Shown here piece by piece: positions 26,053 to 34,898 of a stretch of 64,000 nucleotides of DNA. Every line of letters begins with the position of its first letter. Position 1 is the stretch's first letter. Both the position numbers and the translations under genes were made by a program. Source of the stretch: an uncultured Eubacteriales bacterium (lineage in GTDB: Bacteria; Bacillota; Clostridia; Oscillospirales; CAG-272); assembly GCA_910586545.1 (NCBI GenBank), contig CAJUIQ010000007.1:1-64000 (forward strand), read 5' to 3'. The notes beneath the pieces were generated by a model. The model saw nothing but the letters and a program-made list of their open reading frames with translations. It made no database searches and had not been told where the DNA came from.

Positions 26053-27147
26053 ATGGTGACAATCGTGGCCGGCAAAATCAGAGCGGGAATCGTTGGAGCA
26101 ACAGGGATGGTAGGACAGCGGTTTATTACGCTTTTGGAAAATCATCCCTATTTTGAAGTAACTGCCCTTGCTGCAAGCGCACGCAGCGCTGGCACAAAAT
26201 ATACGGATGCAGTGGGTGACAGATGGAAGCTGTCCTGCGAGATTCCGGCATATGCCCGGGATATGGTGGTAATGGATGCCGCCGATATTGCTGCTATGAA
26301 GGAGAAGGTAGACTTTATTTTTTGCGCAGTTGATATGAAAAAAGACGCGGTTATTGCGATGGAAGAAGCTTATGCAAAGGCGGAACTGCCTGTTATATCC
26401 AACAATAGTGCAAACCGGTGGACGCCGGATGTGCCTATGCTGATTCCGGAAATCAACGACGGCCATGCGGCGGTCATTGCCGATCAGAAAAAACGGCTGG
26501 GAACGACGCGGGGATTTATCGCGGTGAAGCCCAACTGCTCCATTCAGAGTTATGTGCCTATGCTTACGCCTCTGCGTAAGTTTGGCGTGCGCCAGGTAGT
26601 AGTCAGCACCTATCAGGCAATCAGCGGGGCCGGCAAAACATTCCGGGAAATGCCGGAAATAGTAGATAATGTCATTCCCTTCATCGGCGGTGAGGAAGAA
26701 AAAAGCGAGCGGGAGCCTTTGCGTATCTGGGGAGAATATAAAGACGGCGTAATTGTGCCCGCCGAGGATACCATTATCACCAGCCAGTGTATTCGTGTGC
26801 CTGTTCTGGACGGACACATGGCTACGGTATTTGTAAATTTTGAGAACAAGCCTACCAAAGAACAGATTCTTTCTGAGTGGAAGGCATTTAAGGGCCTGCC
26901 GCAGACGTTGGGCCTGCCGCATGCGCCGGAGCAGTTTATTACATATTTTGAAGAAGACAATCGTCCCCAGACCCATTTGGATAGAGACATCTGCGGTGGA
27001 ATGGGTGTCAGCGCAGGTCGTCTGCGTGAAGATACGCTCTTTGACTGGAAGTTTGTAGGACTTTCTCATAACACTCTGCGCGGTGCCGCTGGCGGAGCGC
27101 TGCTGTCCGCGGAACTGTTGTATAAATTGGGATATCTGGACGTTTAA
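26053..27147 (+). CDS. asd: Aspartate-semialdehyde dehydrogenase
   Basis: 364 residues of the archaeal/fungal-type family, which reduces aspartyl phosphate to the semialdehyde on the way to Lys, Thr, Met and diaminopimelate. The NADPH loop GATGMVGQRF is at residues 15-24, the catalytic Cys162 lies in KPNCSIQSY, and the substrate-binding and catalytic His lies near LDGHMATV. The start is an ATG at 26053 preceded by a CCGGGC/GCCCGG hairpin and no good ribosome binding site, so a later GTG (26068) is possible. The 34-base gap to the downstream esterase suggests one transcript; no other lysine-pathway gene is near. Confidence 0.92.
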   Translation: MVTIVAGKIRAGIVGATGMVGQRFITLLENHPYFEVTALAASARSAGTKYTDAVGDRWKLSCEIPAYARDMVVMDAADIAAMKEKVDFIFCAVDMKKDAVIAMEEAYAKAELPVISNNSANRWTPDVPMLIPEINDGHAAVIADQKKRLGTTRGFIAVKPNCSIQSYVPMLTPLRKFGVRQVVVSTYQAISGAGKTFREMPEIVDNVIPFIGGEEEKSEREPLRIWGEYKDGVIVPAEDTIITSQCIRVPVLDGHMATVFVNFENKPTKEQILSEWKAFKGLPQTLGLPHAPEQFITYFEEDNRPQTHLDRDICGGMGVSAGRLREDTLFDWKFVGLSHNTLRGAAGGALLSAELLYKLGYLDV

Positions 27148-27181
27148 TCAGCATATAGGTAGAAAGGACATAAAACAAGAA

Positions 27182-27997
27182 ATGACCTGCGATACGATTT
27201 ATCTGCGCGAGGGAGACCAAAATGTGCGCCTGTGCACATATATTGCAAACAATACAGGAGATATGTGCGTTCGGCCCAGAGACGCAGTACTCGTCCTTCC
27301 CGGCGGCGCGTATGCGTTCTTGGCGGAACGGGAGGCGGAGCCTGCCGCCAAAACATTTCTTGCAGCGGGTTGCAATGCGTTTGTGCTGTATTATTCTATC
27401 GGGGAGAATGCAAAATATCCCCGCCCACTGGTAGACGTTTCTTTGGCGATCTGCCACATTCGGGAAAATGCGGAGAAGTACAACATTGATCCTGACCGGA
27501 TCTTTGTGTGCGGTTTTTCTGCCGGCGGCCATTTGGCTGGCGCTATTGGTACCCTGTGGGACAGAGAGTATGCCAAAGCTACGCCGGAGATGCCCTTTGG
27601 AATGAACAAGCCGCGCGGCGTGATTCTGTCCTATCCGGTGATCAGTATGGGAGAGTATGCGCACGAATACTCCAGAGAGATGATTTGCGGAACTGGATCG
27701 GATGCGGAGCAGTGGAAGCGGGAATGCTCCCTGGAGTTGCAGGTGGGGGAAAATACCGTGCCTGCATTTATCTGGCAGACGCAGAATGACGACTGTGTGC
27801 CGATTCAGAATGCCATGCTGTATGCGCAGGCGTTGATTGCGCACAATATTCCCATGGAATTGCATATATACCCAAAGGGGCCTCATGGAATGTCTGTGGC
27901 AACGGCTGAGACGTCTCAGCATGATCCGGCTAAGAGCGATCCCCATATAGGTGGCTGGGTAAAGGCTGCACTGGAATGGCTGCAAATAGTTTCATAA
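27182..27997 (+). CDS. Alpha/beta hydrolase (esterase/lipase, BD-FAE-like)
   Basis: 271 residues from ATG 27182; AGAAAGG lies 14 bases upstream. The longer frame from 27083 overlaps asd and is rejected. The alpha/beta hydrolase hallmarks are PGGAY (oxyanion region), the nucleophile elbow GFSAGGH near residue 115, Asp in QNDDCVP and the catalytic His in PHGMS. The pattern is that of intracellular acetyl- or feruloyl-type esterases of gut Firmicutes. No signal peptide. A strong terminator follows. Confidence 0.85.
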   Translation: MTCDTIYLREGDQNVRLCTYIANNTGDMCVRPRDAVLVLPGGAYAFLAEREAEPAAKTFLAAGCNAFVLYYSIGENAKYPRPLVDVSLAICHIRENAEKYNIDPDRIFVCGFSAGGHLAGAIGTLWDREYAKATPEMPFGMNKPRGVILSYPVISMGEYAHEYSREMICGTGSDAEQWKRECSLELQVGENTVPAFIWQTQNDDCVPIQNAMLYAQALIAHNIPMELHIYPKGPHGMSVATAETSQHDPAKSDPHIGGWVKAALEWLQIVS

Positions 27998-28023
27998 AAA
28001 GGGAGGTACTCTCCCTTTTTTTT
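27996..28023 (+). terminator. Terminator after the esterase gene
   Basis: AAAAAGGGAG and CTCCCTTTTTTTT around GTACT directly after the stop codon. Confidence 0.85.
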
Positions 28024-28045
28024 GTGTCGGAAAGCGCTTATATTC

Positions 28046-28074
28046 TTGCATTTTTCGATGTTTTATAGTACAAT
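28046..28074 (+). promoter_or_regulatory. Promoter of the PHP-domain gene
   Basis: TTGCAT (28046-28051), 17 bases, TACAAT (28069-28074). Confidence 0.6.
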
Positions 28075-28127
28075 GCATGTATCACGCAGGTGAAATCACT
28101 TTTGTGTACTGCTGTCGGAGGATGCTT

Positions 28128-28925
28128 ATGAAAATACGACACGACTTTCATATACACACCGAACTGTCCTTGTGCGCGGATGAATCGGCGACTGTAGAAA
28201 ATTATTTGGAAATTGCAAAAAAAATAGGACTTACACATTTAGGCTTTTCCAATCATTTTTGGGATGAGAAAATTCCTGGCGCCACGCCTTTTTATGTGCC
28301 CCAGGATCTGTCTCACCTGCTCCGTCTGAAACCGGAGCTTGCCAGCCGCGCTGATCCTTACATTAAGATGTATTTTGGCTGCGAGACGGAATACGACCCC
28401 ATTCGCAGGGACGTAACGATCACAGAAGAAACTGCGCAGCAATTTGATTTTATTTTGGTTCCCAACTCCCATACCCACCTGATTATGCCCAGAAACTGTT
28501 ACCAGCCGTATCAAAAGCATGTGGATTTTATGGTCCAGGCGTATGAAGATATTTTGAACAGTTCTGTATATCGATATATTACCGCCATCGCGCATCCCTT
28601 TGAAGCGGTAGGCTGTCCCTATGATTATACAATTTTAATAGATATGATTTCCGACGATTGTTTCAAAAGACTGTTCAGCCAAACTGCCGAACGGGGAATC
28701 GCCATTGAAATCAATGTGGACTCTATGCATACAAAAACGGAAGAGGAGATCGCGTCCTGTTCCCAGATGCGCATGTTTCAAATTGCAAAGGACTGCGGGT
28801 GCAAGTTTTTGTTCGGGAGCGATGCACACAACAGCAAGGCGCATGATTCTTATGCCCACGCAGATTTTGCTGCAGAACTATTGGGGCTGGATGAAAGTCG
28901 TATCCCGGAAATTGCGCTTATATAA
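28128..28925 (+). CDS. PHP-domain metal-dependent phosphoesterase (histidinol-phosphatase-like)
   Basis: 265 residues from ATG 28128, which has GGAGG seven bases upstream. The PHP metal-binding motifs are seen: DFHIHTELS at the N-terminus (HxH), Glu in FGCETEYD, His in PNSHTHL and AIAHPFE, and FGSDAHN near the C-terminus. Such enzymes hydrolyse histidinol phosphate or other small phosphomonoesters, or RNA ends; there is no histidine gene nearby, so the substrate is open. Start codons further upstream lack a ribosome binding site. The GH127 gene follows after 35 bases. Confidence 0.83.
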   Translation: MKIRHDFHIHTELSLCADESATVENYLEIAKKIGLTHLGFSNHFWDEKIPGATPFYVPQDLSHLLRLKPELASRADPYIKMYFGCETEYDPIRRDVTITEETAQQFDFILVPNSHTHLIMPRNCYQPYQKHVDFMVQAYEDILNSSVYRYITAIAHPFEAVGCPYDYTILIDMISDDCFKRLFSQTAERGIAIEINVDSMHTKTEEEIASCSQMRMFQIAKDCGCKFLFGSDAHNSKAHDSYAHADFAAELLGLDESRIPEIALI

Positions 28926-28960
28926 TTTGTTAATAAATCAATAAAAGGAATGGTTTAATT

Positions 28961-30799
28961 ATGAAAGAGAAACTGCAGCCTGTCACGGAAATACACCTGC
29001 AAATGGATGATGCTATAGGAAAACTCACGGAAGGCATTATAGATAACTGGCTTATTGGAATCCGGGAATCGAACCCGGCCATTTTAGACATGCTGAAATA
29101 TCCGGACAAAAAGCCAAACCGCAGACTGCTCCCCTGGTCGGGAGAATTTGCGGGAAAATATATTACCTGTTCCGTACTGCTTTACCGTCTCACAAAAAAT
29201 TCAAAGCTGTATACATATTTGCAGTCCTTTATCGCAGAGCTAATCGCACTGCAGAGAGAGAATGGATATTTGGGCTGCTGGCCATCCGACTGCCAGCTTT
29301 CCGGCCGTTCATCCGGAGAAAAGGTTGGAGACGAGGACCCATACAATACTTGGGACGGATGGTCCCACTATCATATCATGTATGGACTGCTGCTGTGGTA
29401 TCGGGAAACGGGCGATCGGTCCGCCTGGGACTGTGTGATAAAAATTGCAGATTTGTTCTGCGAAATGTTTTATAACGAAAAGCCCGGCAGCCGTCGGCTT
29501 TACGATATGGGCGAAACGGAAATGAATTATGCTGTAGGCCATGTGTTTGCCATTCTGTACAGGGAAACGCAGGCGCAAAAGTATTTGGATTTCGCATTGG
29601 AGGTTGTCCAGGATTTCGCCGCGCCAGGCTGTGGGGATTATTACCGCCTTGCCTTGGCGGATCAAGAATATTACAAAACGCCAAAGCCCCGGTGGGAAAG
29701 TCTGCATTCGATTATGGCGCTTGCCCAGCTGTATTATTGTACTGGTGAGAAAAGCTATAAAAAGGCGTTTGTCCAAATTTGGCGCAGCATCACGCAGACA
29801 GACGTCCACAATACAGGCGGTTTTTCTACAGGAGAGCAAGCTATTGGAAACCCATATGAAAGCGGCGCTATCGAAACCTGCTGCACCGTCGCTTATATGG
29901 CGCTGACAGCGGAAATGCTGCAGCTTACCGGCGACAGTGCGGCGGCAGATGCATTGGAACTTTCTACTTATAACGCGGGACTGGGCAGCTTCTCTCCGAC
30001 CGGAAGATGGTCTACGTACAATACGCCCATGGAGGGAGATAAAAAAGCAAACTATTGGGAGATTGGCTTTCAATGCCGTCCCGGCAGTCCGGATTTGAAC
30101 TGCTGCTCTGTAAACGCTCCGCGAATGTTTGGAGAACTTGCCCGCTGGGCCTATATGACAGACGGCCAGGCGCTCTACATCAATTATTATGGTGCGGGCG
30201 AAGGAGAAGTGAAGATTGGAGACAGCAGGCTTTGTGTTTGTCAGGAGACAGATTATCCCTATGACGGGAAGGTACGCATTCGGGTATCCGGTATAGAAGG
30301 TGCAGAGCGAAAAATATTTGTCCGCATTCCGTTTTGGTCTGAAAAAACCAAAGTGCAGATTAATGATGGGATTCAGGAAGAAGCATGCCCCGGATATTTT
30401 CTGATAGAGCGGGAATGGTCGGATGGAGACACCATTGTCATTGATTTTGACATGGCCCTGCGATTTGCTCCAGGAGAAAAAGAATATACCGGCAAATGCT
30501 CGATATATCGTGGTCCCCTCCTTCTGGCCTACGATGGCTTTTACTGCGAGGATTCAATCCACGATGTTCCCCCGGAGATTGCTCTGGAAAATCTGCAGTT
30601 TGTACGGGCAGAGCCCGCATACCTTTGCGGCAGACTATTTCACTTTAACAGCAACGGGCAGCCGTTGGTTTTATGTGATATGCAGGCTGCCGGGGCCAGC
30701 GGCACGCCCTATACCACATGGTTGCCTGTAACCGGGTTTGGTCAGGCGTCTCCTGCCAGAGAAAATATTACGCGCAGCTATAAGCAGGCTGCAGTATAA
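28961..30799 (+). CDS. Glycoside hydrolase family 127-like protein (beta-L-arabinofuranosidase family, DUF1680)
   Basis: 612 residues. GH127 enzymes cleave beta-L-arabinofuranosides with a zinc-bound Cys nucleophile. The zinc and nucleophile pattern is visible: IETCC (Glu-x-Cys, about residue 305) and LNCCSVN (Cys-Cys, about residue 385). The N-terminal alpha-barrel has the conserved WDGWSHYHIMYGLL and the C-terminal part is beta-rich. No signal peptide, so it likely acts on imported oligosaccharides from plant cell wall glycoproteins. Start ATG follows AAAGGAA. It is probably transcribed with the PHP gene; no transporter is adjacent. Confidence 0.85.
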   Translation: MKEKLQPVTEIHLQMDDAIGKLTEGIIDNWLIGIRESNPAILDMLKYPDKKPNRRLLPWSGEFAGKYITCSVLLYRLTKNSKLYTYLQSFIAELIALQRENGYLGCWPSDCQLSGRSSGEKVGDEDPYNTWDGWSHYHIMYGLLLWYRETGDRSAWDCVIKIADLFCEMFYNEKPGSRRLYDMGETEMNYAVGHVFAILYRETQAQKYLDFALEVVQDFAAPGCGDYYRLALADQEYYKTPKPRWESLHSIMALAQLYYCTGEKSYKKAFVQIWRSITQTDVHNTGGFSTGEQAIGNPYESGAIETCCTVAYMALTAEMLQLTGDSAAADALELSTYNAGLGSFSPTGRWSTYNTPMEGDKKANYWEIGFQCRPGSPDLNCCSVNAPRMFGELARWAYMTDGQALYINYYGAGEGEVKIGDSRLCVCQETDYPYDGKVRIRVSGIEGAERKIFVRIPFWSEKTKVQINDGIQEEACPGYFLIEREWSDGDTIVIDFDMALRFAPGEKEYTGKCSIYRGPLLLAYDGFYCEDSIHDVPPEIALENLQFVRAEPAYLCGRLFHFNSNGQPLVLCDMQAAGASGTPYTTWLPVTGFGQASPARENITRSYKQAAV

Positions 30800-30803
30800 A
30801 AGA

Positions 30804-30837
30804 AACAACCGCTTTCCATTTTGGAAAGCGGTTGTTG
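30804..30837 (+). terminator. Hairpin after the GH127 gene
   Basis: ACAACCGCTTTCCA pairs with TGGAAAGCGGTTGT around TTT. Only TTG follows, so termination efficiency is uncertain. Confidence 0.6.
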
Positions 30838-30900
30838 TCGTTCAGGCGGAATGCACAATACGCACATGCTGTTCATATGATGCCTATAGGTGGTGATCAT

Positions 30901-31809
30901 ATGAAAGAAAAAGTAGGACTTGTTCTAGGAGGGGGCGGCGGAAAAGGCGCTTACCAAATCGGCGTGTGGCGTGCCCTGCGGGAAGCAGCGATTGATACCA
31001 GGATAGATGCCGTAGCAGGCACATCTATAGGGGCTTTAAACGGCGCTCTGTTCTGTATGGGTAATTTAGAGACGGCGGAACAAGTGTGGGCGTCTATAAG
31101 TCCGACTCAAGTACTGACTGAAAAAGATATACATAAATGCTGCCAGTCTCTTTGCCGCTATGAACAGGGTACTTGTTCGGAGGGGTGGTTTTCTAATGCC
31201 GGTTTGGATGCATTGATAAAGCGTGTCGTAGATCCCAGAATTTTGAAAAATGGAACGCGAAACTTTTACGTGACGGCAGCCAAGTTGAAAAAACGCCCTT
31301 GCTTTTACAATTATGTAAAAAAACATTCTGAGGATAATATATTTACACGGGTGGCCTCTCTGCTGGCCATTAAGCTGTTTAAATATCAAACCACGCCAGT
31401 TTATTTTGATATTCGACGGCAAAAGACTGCGCTGATTGCGGATATTTTGCTCGCGTCTTCCGCGATTCCATTGATTTTTCCAGATATCAGTATAGAGGGA
31501 GAAGAATACATAGACGGAGGCATTGAAGACAACGTGCCGATTGCTCCGCTATATCAGAGAGGTGTCCGTAAAATAATTGTCGTCACTATGGAGGAGCGGG
31601 ACAAAACCTGTACCCAATGCTTTCCCGACGCGCAGATTGTACACATCAATTTAGCGGAAAGCACTTTGCAAAACTTTACCGGAACCTTGGATTTTACTGC
31701 AGAAAATGCAAAAAAGCGAATGGAGCAGGGATATTGGGATGGAAAGAAATACATTGCATCCATTCAGGAAATGCTTTGCGTATCTGCCGCCAAAACGGAC
31801 TTTCAATAG
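30901..31809 (+). CDS. Patatin-like phospholipase family protein
   Basis: 302 residues from ATG 30901, which has AGGTGG upstream; in-frame codons further upstream overlap the terminator. The patatin hallmarks are the Gly-rich oxyanion loop GGGGGKGAYQIG, the nucleophile Ser in GTSIGAL near residue 45 and the catalytic Asp in DGGIEDN near residue 204. Patatins hydrolyse acyl chains from phospholipids or other lipids. No signal peptide or membrane segment; intracellular. The next gene is a cupin 69 bases downstream, and no functional link is obvious. Confidence 0.88.
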   Translation: MKEKVGLVLGGGGGKGAYQIGVWRALREAAIDTRIDAVAGTSIGALNGALFCMGNLETAEQVWASISPTQVLTEKDIHKCCQSLCRYEQGTCSEGWFSNAGLDALIKRVVDPRILKNGTRNFYVTAAKLKKRPCFYNYVKKHSEDNIFTRVASLLAIKLFKYQTTPVYFDIRRQKTALIADILLASSAIPLIFPDISIEGEEYIDGGIEDNVPIAPLYQRGVRKIIVVTMEERDKTCTQCFPDAQIVHINLAESTLQNFTGTLDFTAENAKKRMEQGYWDGKKYIASIQEMLCVSAAKTDFQ

Positions 31810-31878
31810 CTGCGGTCCTTTATTTGCACAGGAACAGATAGATTTCCATATTATAAATAAAGAAAGGAGGGGAACAGT

Positions 31879-32322
31879 ATGAATCGAAACAGCAATCGTT
31901 TTCATATCCCTGTACAGGATCATGGTCCGCAGCCGTTTGTTACCAATATTGATAAAGCGACTCGACAAAATACAAACTATCGAACAGCGCTGTGGACAGG
32001 CCAACATTTGCAGCTTACTTTAATGAGCATCCCGGTCGGCGGTGAGATTGGATTGGAGGTGCATCCGGATACCGATCAGTTTTTGCGCATTGAAAGCGGA
32101 ACTGGCATGGCTATGCTGGGGCCTGCTGAAAATCGACTGCACTATAAGCGTCCAGTTTCTGCTGGATTTGCAATTTTTGTGCCGGCGAGAACCTGGCACA
32201 ATGTTGTAAACACAGGAAAACGTCCGCTTAAAATCTACACGATATATGCCCCGCCGCATCATCCGCATGGTACCGTTCAGGCTACAAAAGCCATTGCCGA
32301 TATGGAAGAGGAAACGCGCTAA
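31879..32322 (+). CDS. Cupin-domain protein
   Basis: 147 residues with one cupin barrel: the first motif has H-x-D-x-D-Q-F (HPDTDQFLRIESGTG), a Glu variant of the classic metal motif, and the second has ARTWHNVVNTG with the conserved His. Cupins bind metals and act as isomerases, epimerases or sensors. The relative closest in form is the small single-domain cupin family common in Firmicutes. AGGAGGGG lies eight bases before the ATG. A terminator follows at 32379. The role is not deducible. Confidence 0.82.
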   Translation: MNRNSNRFHIPVQDHGPQPFVTNIDKATRQNTNYRTALWTGQHLQLTLMSIPVGGEIGLEVHPDTDQFLRIESGTGMAMLGPAENRLHYKRPVSAGFAIFVPARTWHNVVNTGKRPLKIYTIYAPPHHPHGTVQATKAIADMEEETR

Positions 32323-32378
32323 AGTAAAATACCGCGGCTATTTCGCGGCGAACAAGACCTTTTGTAGAAATTTAACTA

Positions 32379-32415
32379 AAAAAGAAGAGAGGATCTATGA
32401 TCCTCTCTTCTTTTT
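32379..32415. terminator. Terminator between the cupin gene and tRNA-Gln
   Basis: AAAAAGAAGAGAGGATC and GATCCTCTCTTCTTTTT form a 17-bp stem around TAT, usable from both sides (cupin gene on plus, tRNA-Gln on minus). Confidence 0.88.
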
Positions 32416-32488
32416 GGCAGCGGAATAGGGATTCGAACCCCAACAAACAGAGTCAGAGTCTGTCGTGCTACCGTTACACAATTCCGCT
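32415..32488 (-). tRNA. tRNA-Gln (CTG anticodon)
   Basis: Reverse-strand cloverleaf with acceptor AGCGGAA/TTCCGCT, D-arm GTGTAACGGTAGCAC, anticodon stem ACAGA/TCTGT around CTCTGAC (anticodon CTG), T-loop TTCGAAT, discriminator G and encoded CCA. All stems pair; the T-stem has one G-U pair. Confidence 0.95.
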
Positions 32489-32505
32489 TTTTCATTGCGT
32501 TCATT

Positions 32506-32534
32506 ATTATACCAATCTATGAAGCGCTTGTCAA
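32506..32534 (-). promoter_or_regulatory. Promoter of tRNA-Gln
   Basis: Perfect TTGACA (32529-32534) and TATAAT (32506-32511) with a 17-base spacer on the reverse strand. Confidence 0.88.
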
Positions 32535-32585
32535 TAGTTTTTTCCAAAAAAAGATTTTTCATACATTTCATATGAAAATATGCGT

Positions 32586-32614
32586 TTGACAAATTGATTT
32601 TTATGCGGTATAAT
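32586..32614 (+). promoter_or_regulatory. Consensus promoter of the rsmE leader transcript
   Basis: Perfect TTGACA (32586-32591), 17 bases, TATAAT (32609-32614), divergent from the tRNA-Gln promoter. Predicted start near 32621, more than 210 bases before the rsmE ATG. Confidence 0.88.
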
Positions 32615-32620
32615 AGCCGC

Positions 32621-32837
32621 AGGGCGGCTATTGACGGCTGATTTACATCAGCTTCGCTGCTGTCGCCATCTGAATGATGGCATTTGAACCTGACGATTCA
32701 GAAATTATGGTACAACAACCGCAGGCCACCGGCTATTGCCGCGTGCTGTCATTATGAGTAAATACTATTTCAGTATGCGCCGGCGTCCACCGGCGTAAAT
32801 TATTGTATGGAAGCCGCATAGGCGGTACGGAGAGACT
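32621..32837 (+). ncRNA. Candidate structured RNA or 5' leader before rsmE
   Basis: A 217-base stretch without an open frame of note lies between a perfect promoter and the rsmE start codon. It is dense in hairpins: GCTGAT/ATCAGC (near 32637), GCCATC/GATGGC (near 32665), CTGA/TCAG (near 32690), CGGC/GCCG (near 32732), ATACT/AGTAT (near 32763), CGCCGG/CCGGCG (near 32778) and CCGC/GCGG (near 32815). It does not match tmRNA, SRP RNA or a riboswitch that I recognise. It may be a riboswitch-like leader, a free small RNA such as 6S RNA, or chance pairing in a GC-rich leader. Confidence 0.45.
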
Positions 32838-33611
32838 ATGCCGCGTTTTTTTATACGCGCCTGTCAAATCGGGATAGATGATAATACTGGCGTGAAAATG
32901 GTGCGCATCCTTGGAGACGACGCACATCATATTACAAAGAGCCTGCGTATGCGCACAGGTGAAATCATAACCGTGTGCGACATGGAGCGCAACGAATACA
33001 CTTGCAGTATTTGTGCCACAGGAGAGTGTGTGTTGGCGCAGGTGCTTTCTGTTTGTGCGGCCGCATCGGAGCCTCCCTATACGGCGGTGCTGTATCAGGC
33101 GTTGATTAAGGGAGATAAGTTTGACCATGTAGTGCAAAAAGCGGTAGAATGTGGCGTTAGTCGGATCGTACCTGTGCTTACAGAACGCTGCGTTGTCCGT
33201 TTGGATAAAATGGATGGAGAAAAGAAGCGGCAGCGATGGCAGAGAATCGCCGCAGAGGCGGCAAAACAGTGCGGCAGGGGCATCATCCCTCAGGTATCCG
33301 GTCTTTTGTATTTTAAAGAGGCTGTAGCGGAAGCTGCAGCTGCCCAACTACCTCTTTTTTGTTATGAAGGAGAGGAGCGGCGCAGTCTGGTACAGGCTGT
33401 CGCCGGATGCAAACATCCGGCGACGATTTCACTGATGATCGGCAGCGAGGGCGGTTTTTCTGTGGAAGAGGCTGCCTTTGCGGCAGATAGCGGTATGCTT
33501 TCTGTAGGCCTTGGAAGACGAATTCTTCGAACGGAAACAGCTTCTTCTTTTGCGCTTGCGTGTCTGAGTTTTGCGTATGAAATGGAACAAAGTAATATGG
33601 AAAAAGTATAA
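32838..33611 (+). CDS. rsmE: 16S rRNA (uracil1498-N3)-methyltransferase RsmE
   Basis: 257 residues, SPOUT-class methyltransferase that methylates U1498 at the decoding site of 16S rRNA. An N-terminal PUA-like domain (1-75, LGDDAHHITKSLRMRTGEII) precedes the knotted SAM-binding domain, with the diagnostic motifs LMIGSEGGFSVEEA and LGRRILRTETA near the C-terminus. CGGAGAG lies four bases before the ATG. In many genomes rsmE follows prmA; here it stands alone behind a long leader. Confidence 0.93.
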   Translation: MPRFFIRACQIGIDDNTGVKMVRILGDDAHHITKSLRMRTGEIITVCDMERNEYTCSICATGECVLAQVLSVCAAASEPPYTAVLYQALIKGDKFDHVVQKAVECGVSRIVPVLTERCVVRLDKMDGEKKRQRWQRIAAEAAKQCGRGIIPQVSGLLYFKEAVAEAAAAQLPLFCYEGEERRSLVQAVAGCKHPATISLMIGSEGGFSVEEAAFAADSGMLSVGLGRRILRTETASSFALACLSFAYEMEQSNMEKV

Positions 33612-33638
33612 AAATAAAATTATTCACAAAAAAATCAC

Positions 33639-33658
33639 TGCATTTTTGGAAAAATGCA
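33639..33658. promoter_or_regulatory. Inverted repeat upstream of the pucR-ftsEX promoter
   Basis: The arms TGCATTTTT and AAAAATGCA with a GG centre. It begins 29 bases before the -35 box, exactly as the repeat at 9091 does relative to its promoter. May be an operator. Confidence 0.55.
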
Positions 33659-33667
33659 TAAAACCCA

Positions 33668-33696
33668 TTGAAAATTTACAAATTGTGTTGTAAAAT
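33668..33696 (+). promoter_or_regulatory. Promoter of the pucR-type gene and ftsEX
   Basis: TTGAAA (33668-33673), 17 bases, TAAAAT (33691-33696). Confidence 0.65.
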
Positions 33697-33756
33697 ATAA
33701 TAGACGTTTTACAACATTATATATAAAAGTGTTTAATATTACATAAGGAGGCTATT

Positions 33757-34842
33757 ATGTCCAACCGCTTGTTTCAGGGAATCATCCATCAGATGACTGA
33801 TACTGTGGACCGTACCATAGGCGTTATTGACGATACTGGGGTTATCATTGCATGCAGTGAGCTTGTCAAAATTGGCGAGACCCGCCAGGAGGCAAGAGAT
33901 GAAATGGCGTACACTGCTTCTGCGGTGACAGTGGGGGGCTACACGTATCGGTTTATTGGCTCTGGAACCAAATGGGAATACATCGTATTCGTGGAGGGCG
34001 AGGACAAAATGGCGGATAAGCTTGCCTCCATTTTGGCCATTTCTCTGTCCAATATTAAAAATCTATATGATGAGAAGTATGACCGTAACTCCTTTGTGAA
34101 AAATATCATTTTGGACAACATTTTGCCCAGCGATATTTATATCAAGAGTAAGGAACTGCGGTTTAACACAGATGAGCCGCGGGTAGTATTTCTCATTAAA
34201 TTCCTTACAAAAACAGATGTAATTCCCTTTGATGCAGTCCAGAATATTTTCCCGGACCGGACAAAGGATTATGTGATCAGCGTAGGGGAGCAGGATATCG
34301 TTTTGGTCAAAGAGCTGAAACCTGGCTATGATGTGAAGAAAATCGAAAAACTGGCCAAATCTATTTCCGAGACCCTGAATTCTGAGTTTTATGCTCGGGT
34401 GGTCATTGGAATTGGTACAGTAGTGGAAAACATTAAGGATCTTGCGCGCTCCTATAAAGAAGCGCAGGTGGCTTTGGAAGTGGGCAAGGTATTCGATACG
34501 GAAAAGAATATCATTTCCTATGAAAACTTAGGAATTGGACGCTTGATTTATCAACTGCCTACGACCCTTTGCGAGATGTTTTTGCAGGAGGTTTTCAAAA
34601 ACGGATCTCTGGAAAATCTGGATCGCGAAACGCTGCTTACCATTCAGTGCTTCTTTGAAAACAATTTGAACGTGTCCGAAACGTCCAGAAAGTTGTTTGT
34701 CCATAGAAATACGCTGGTGTATCGGTTGGAAAAAATCCGCAAACTTACCGGGCTGGATTTGCGGGAATTTGACCATGCCATCACCTTTAAGGTCGCTTTA
34801 ATGGTAAAGCGGTATTTAACAACAAAGCCTGCAAAATTCTGA
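33757..34842 (+). CDS. PucR/CdaR-type helix-turn-helix regulator
   Basis: 361 residues. The N-terminal 100 residues resemble the sugar-diacid-recognition domain of CdaR (VDRTIGVIDDTGVIIACSE), the middle a GGDEF-like domain without a GGDEF motif, and the C-terminus a PucR-type HTH (NVSETSRKLFVHRNTLVYRLEKIRKLTGLDLREFDHA). Regulators of this kind usually activate by ligand binding; the ligand is unknown here. It is the first gene before ftsE, separated by 56 bases, an arrangement I have seen described for clostridial genomes. Start ATG follows AGGAGG. Confidence 0.85.
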   Translation: MSNRLFQGIIHQMTDTVDRTIGVIDDTGVIIACSELVKIGETRQEARDEMAYTASAVTVGGYTYRFIGSGTKWEYIVFVEGEDKMADKLASILAISLSNIKNLYDEKYDRNSFVKNIILDNILPSDIYIKSKELRFNTDEPRVVFLIKFLTKTDVIPFDAVQNIFPDRTKDYVISVGEQDIVLVKELKPGYDVKKIEKLAKSISETLNSEFYARVVIGIGTVVENIKDLARSYKEAQVALEVGKVFDTEKNIISYENLGIGRLIYQLPTTLCEMFLQEVFKNGSLENLDRETLLTIQCFFENNLNVSETSRKLFVHRNTLVYRLEKIRKLTGLDLREFDHAITFKVALMVKRYLTTKPAKF

Positions 34843-34898
34843 GACGCGGCGCCGCTGCGAAAAGGCTTATTCGGAAAGGCAGGTAATGAACAAAAATT

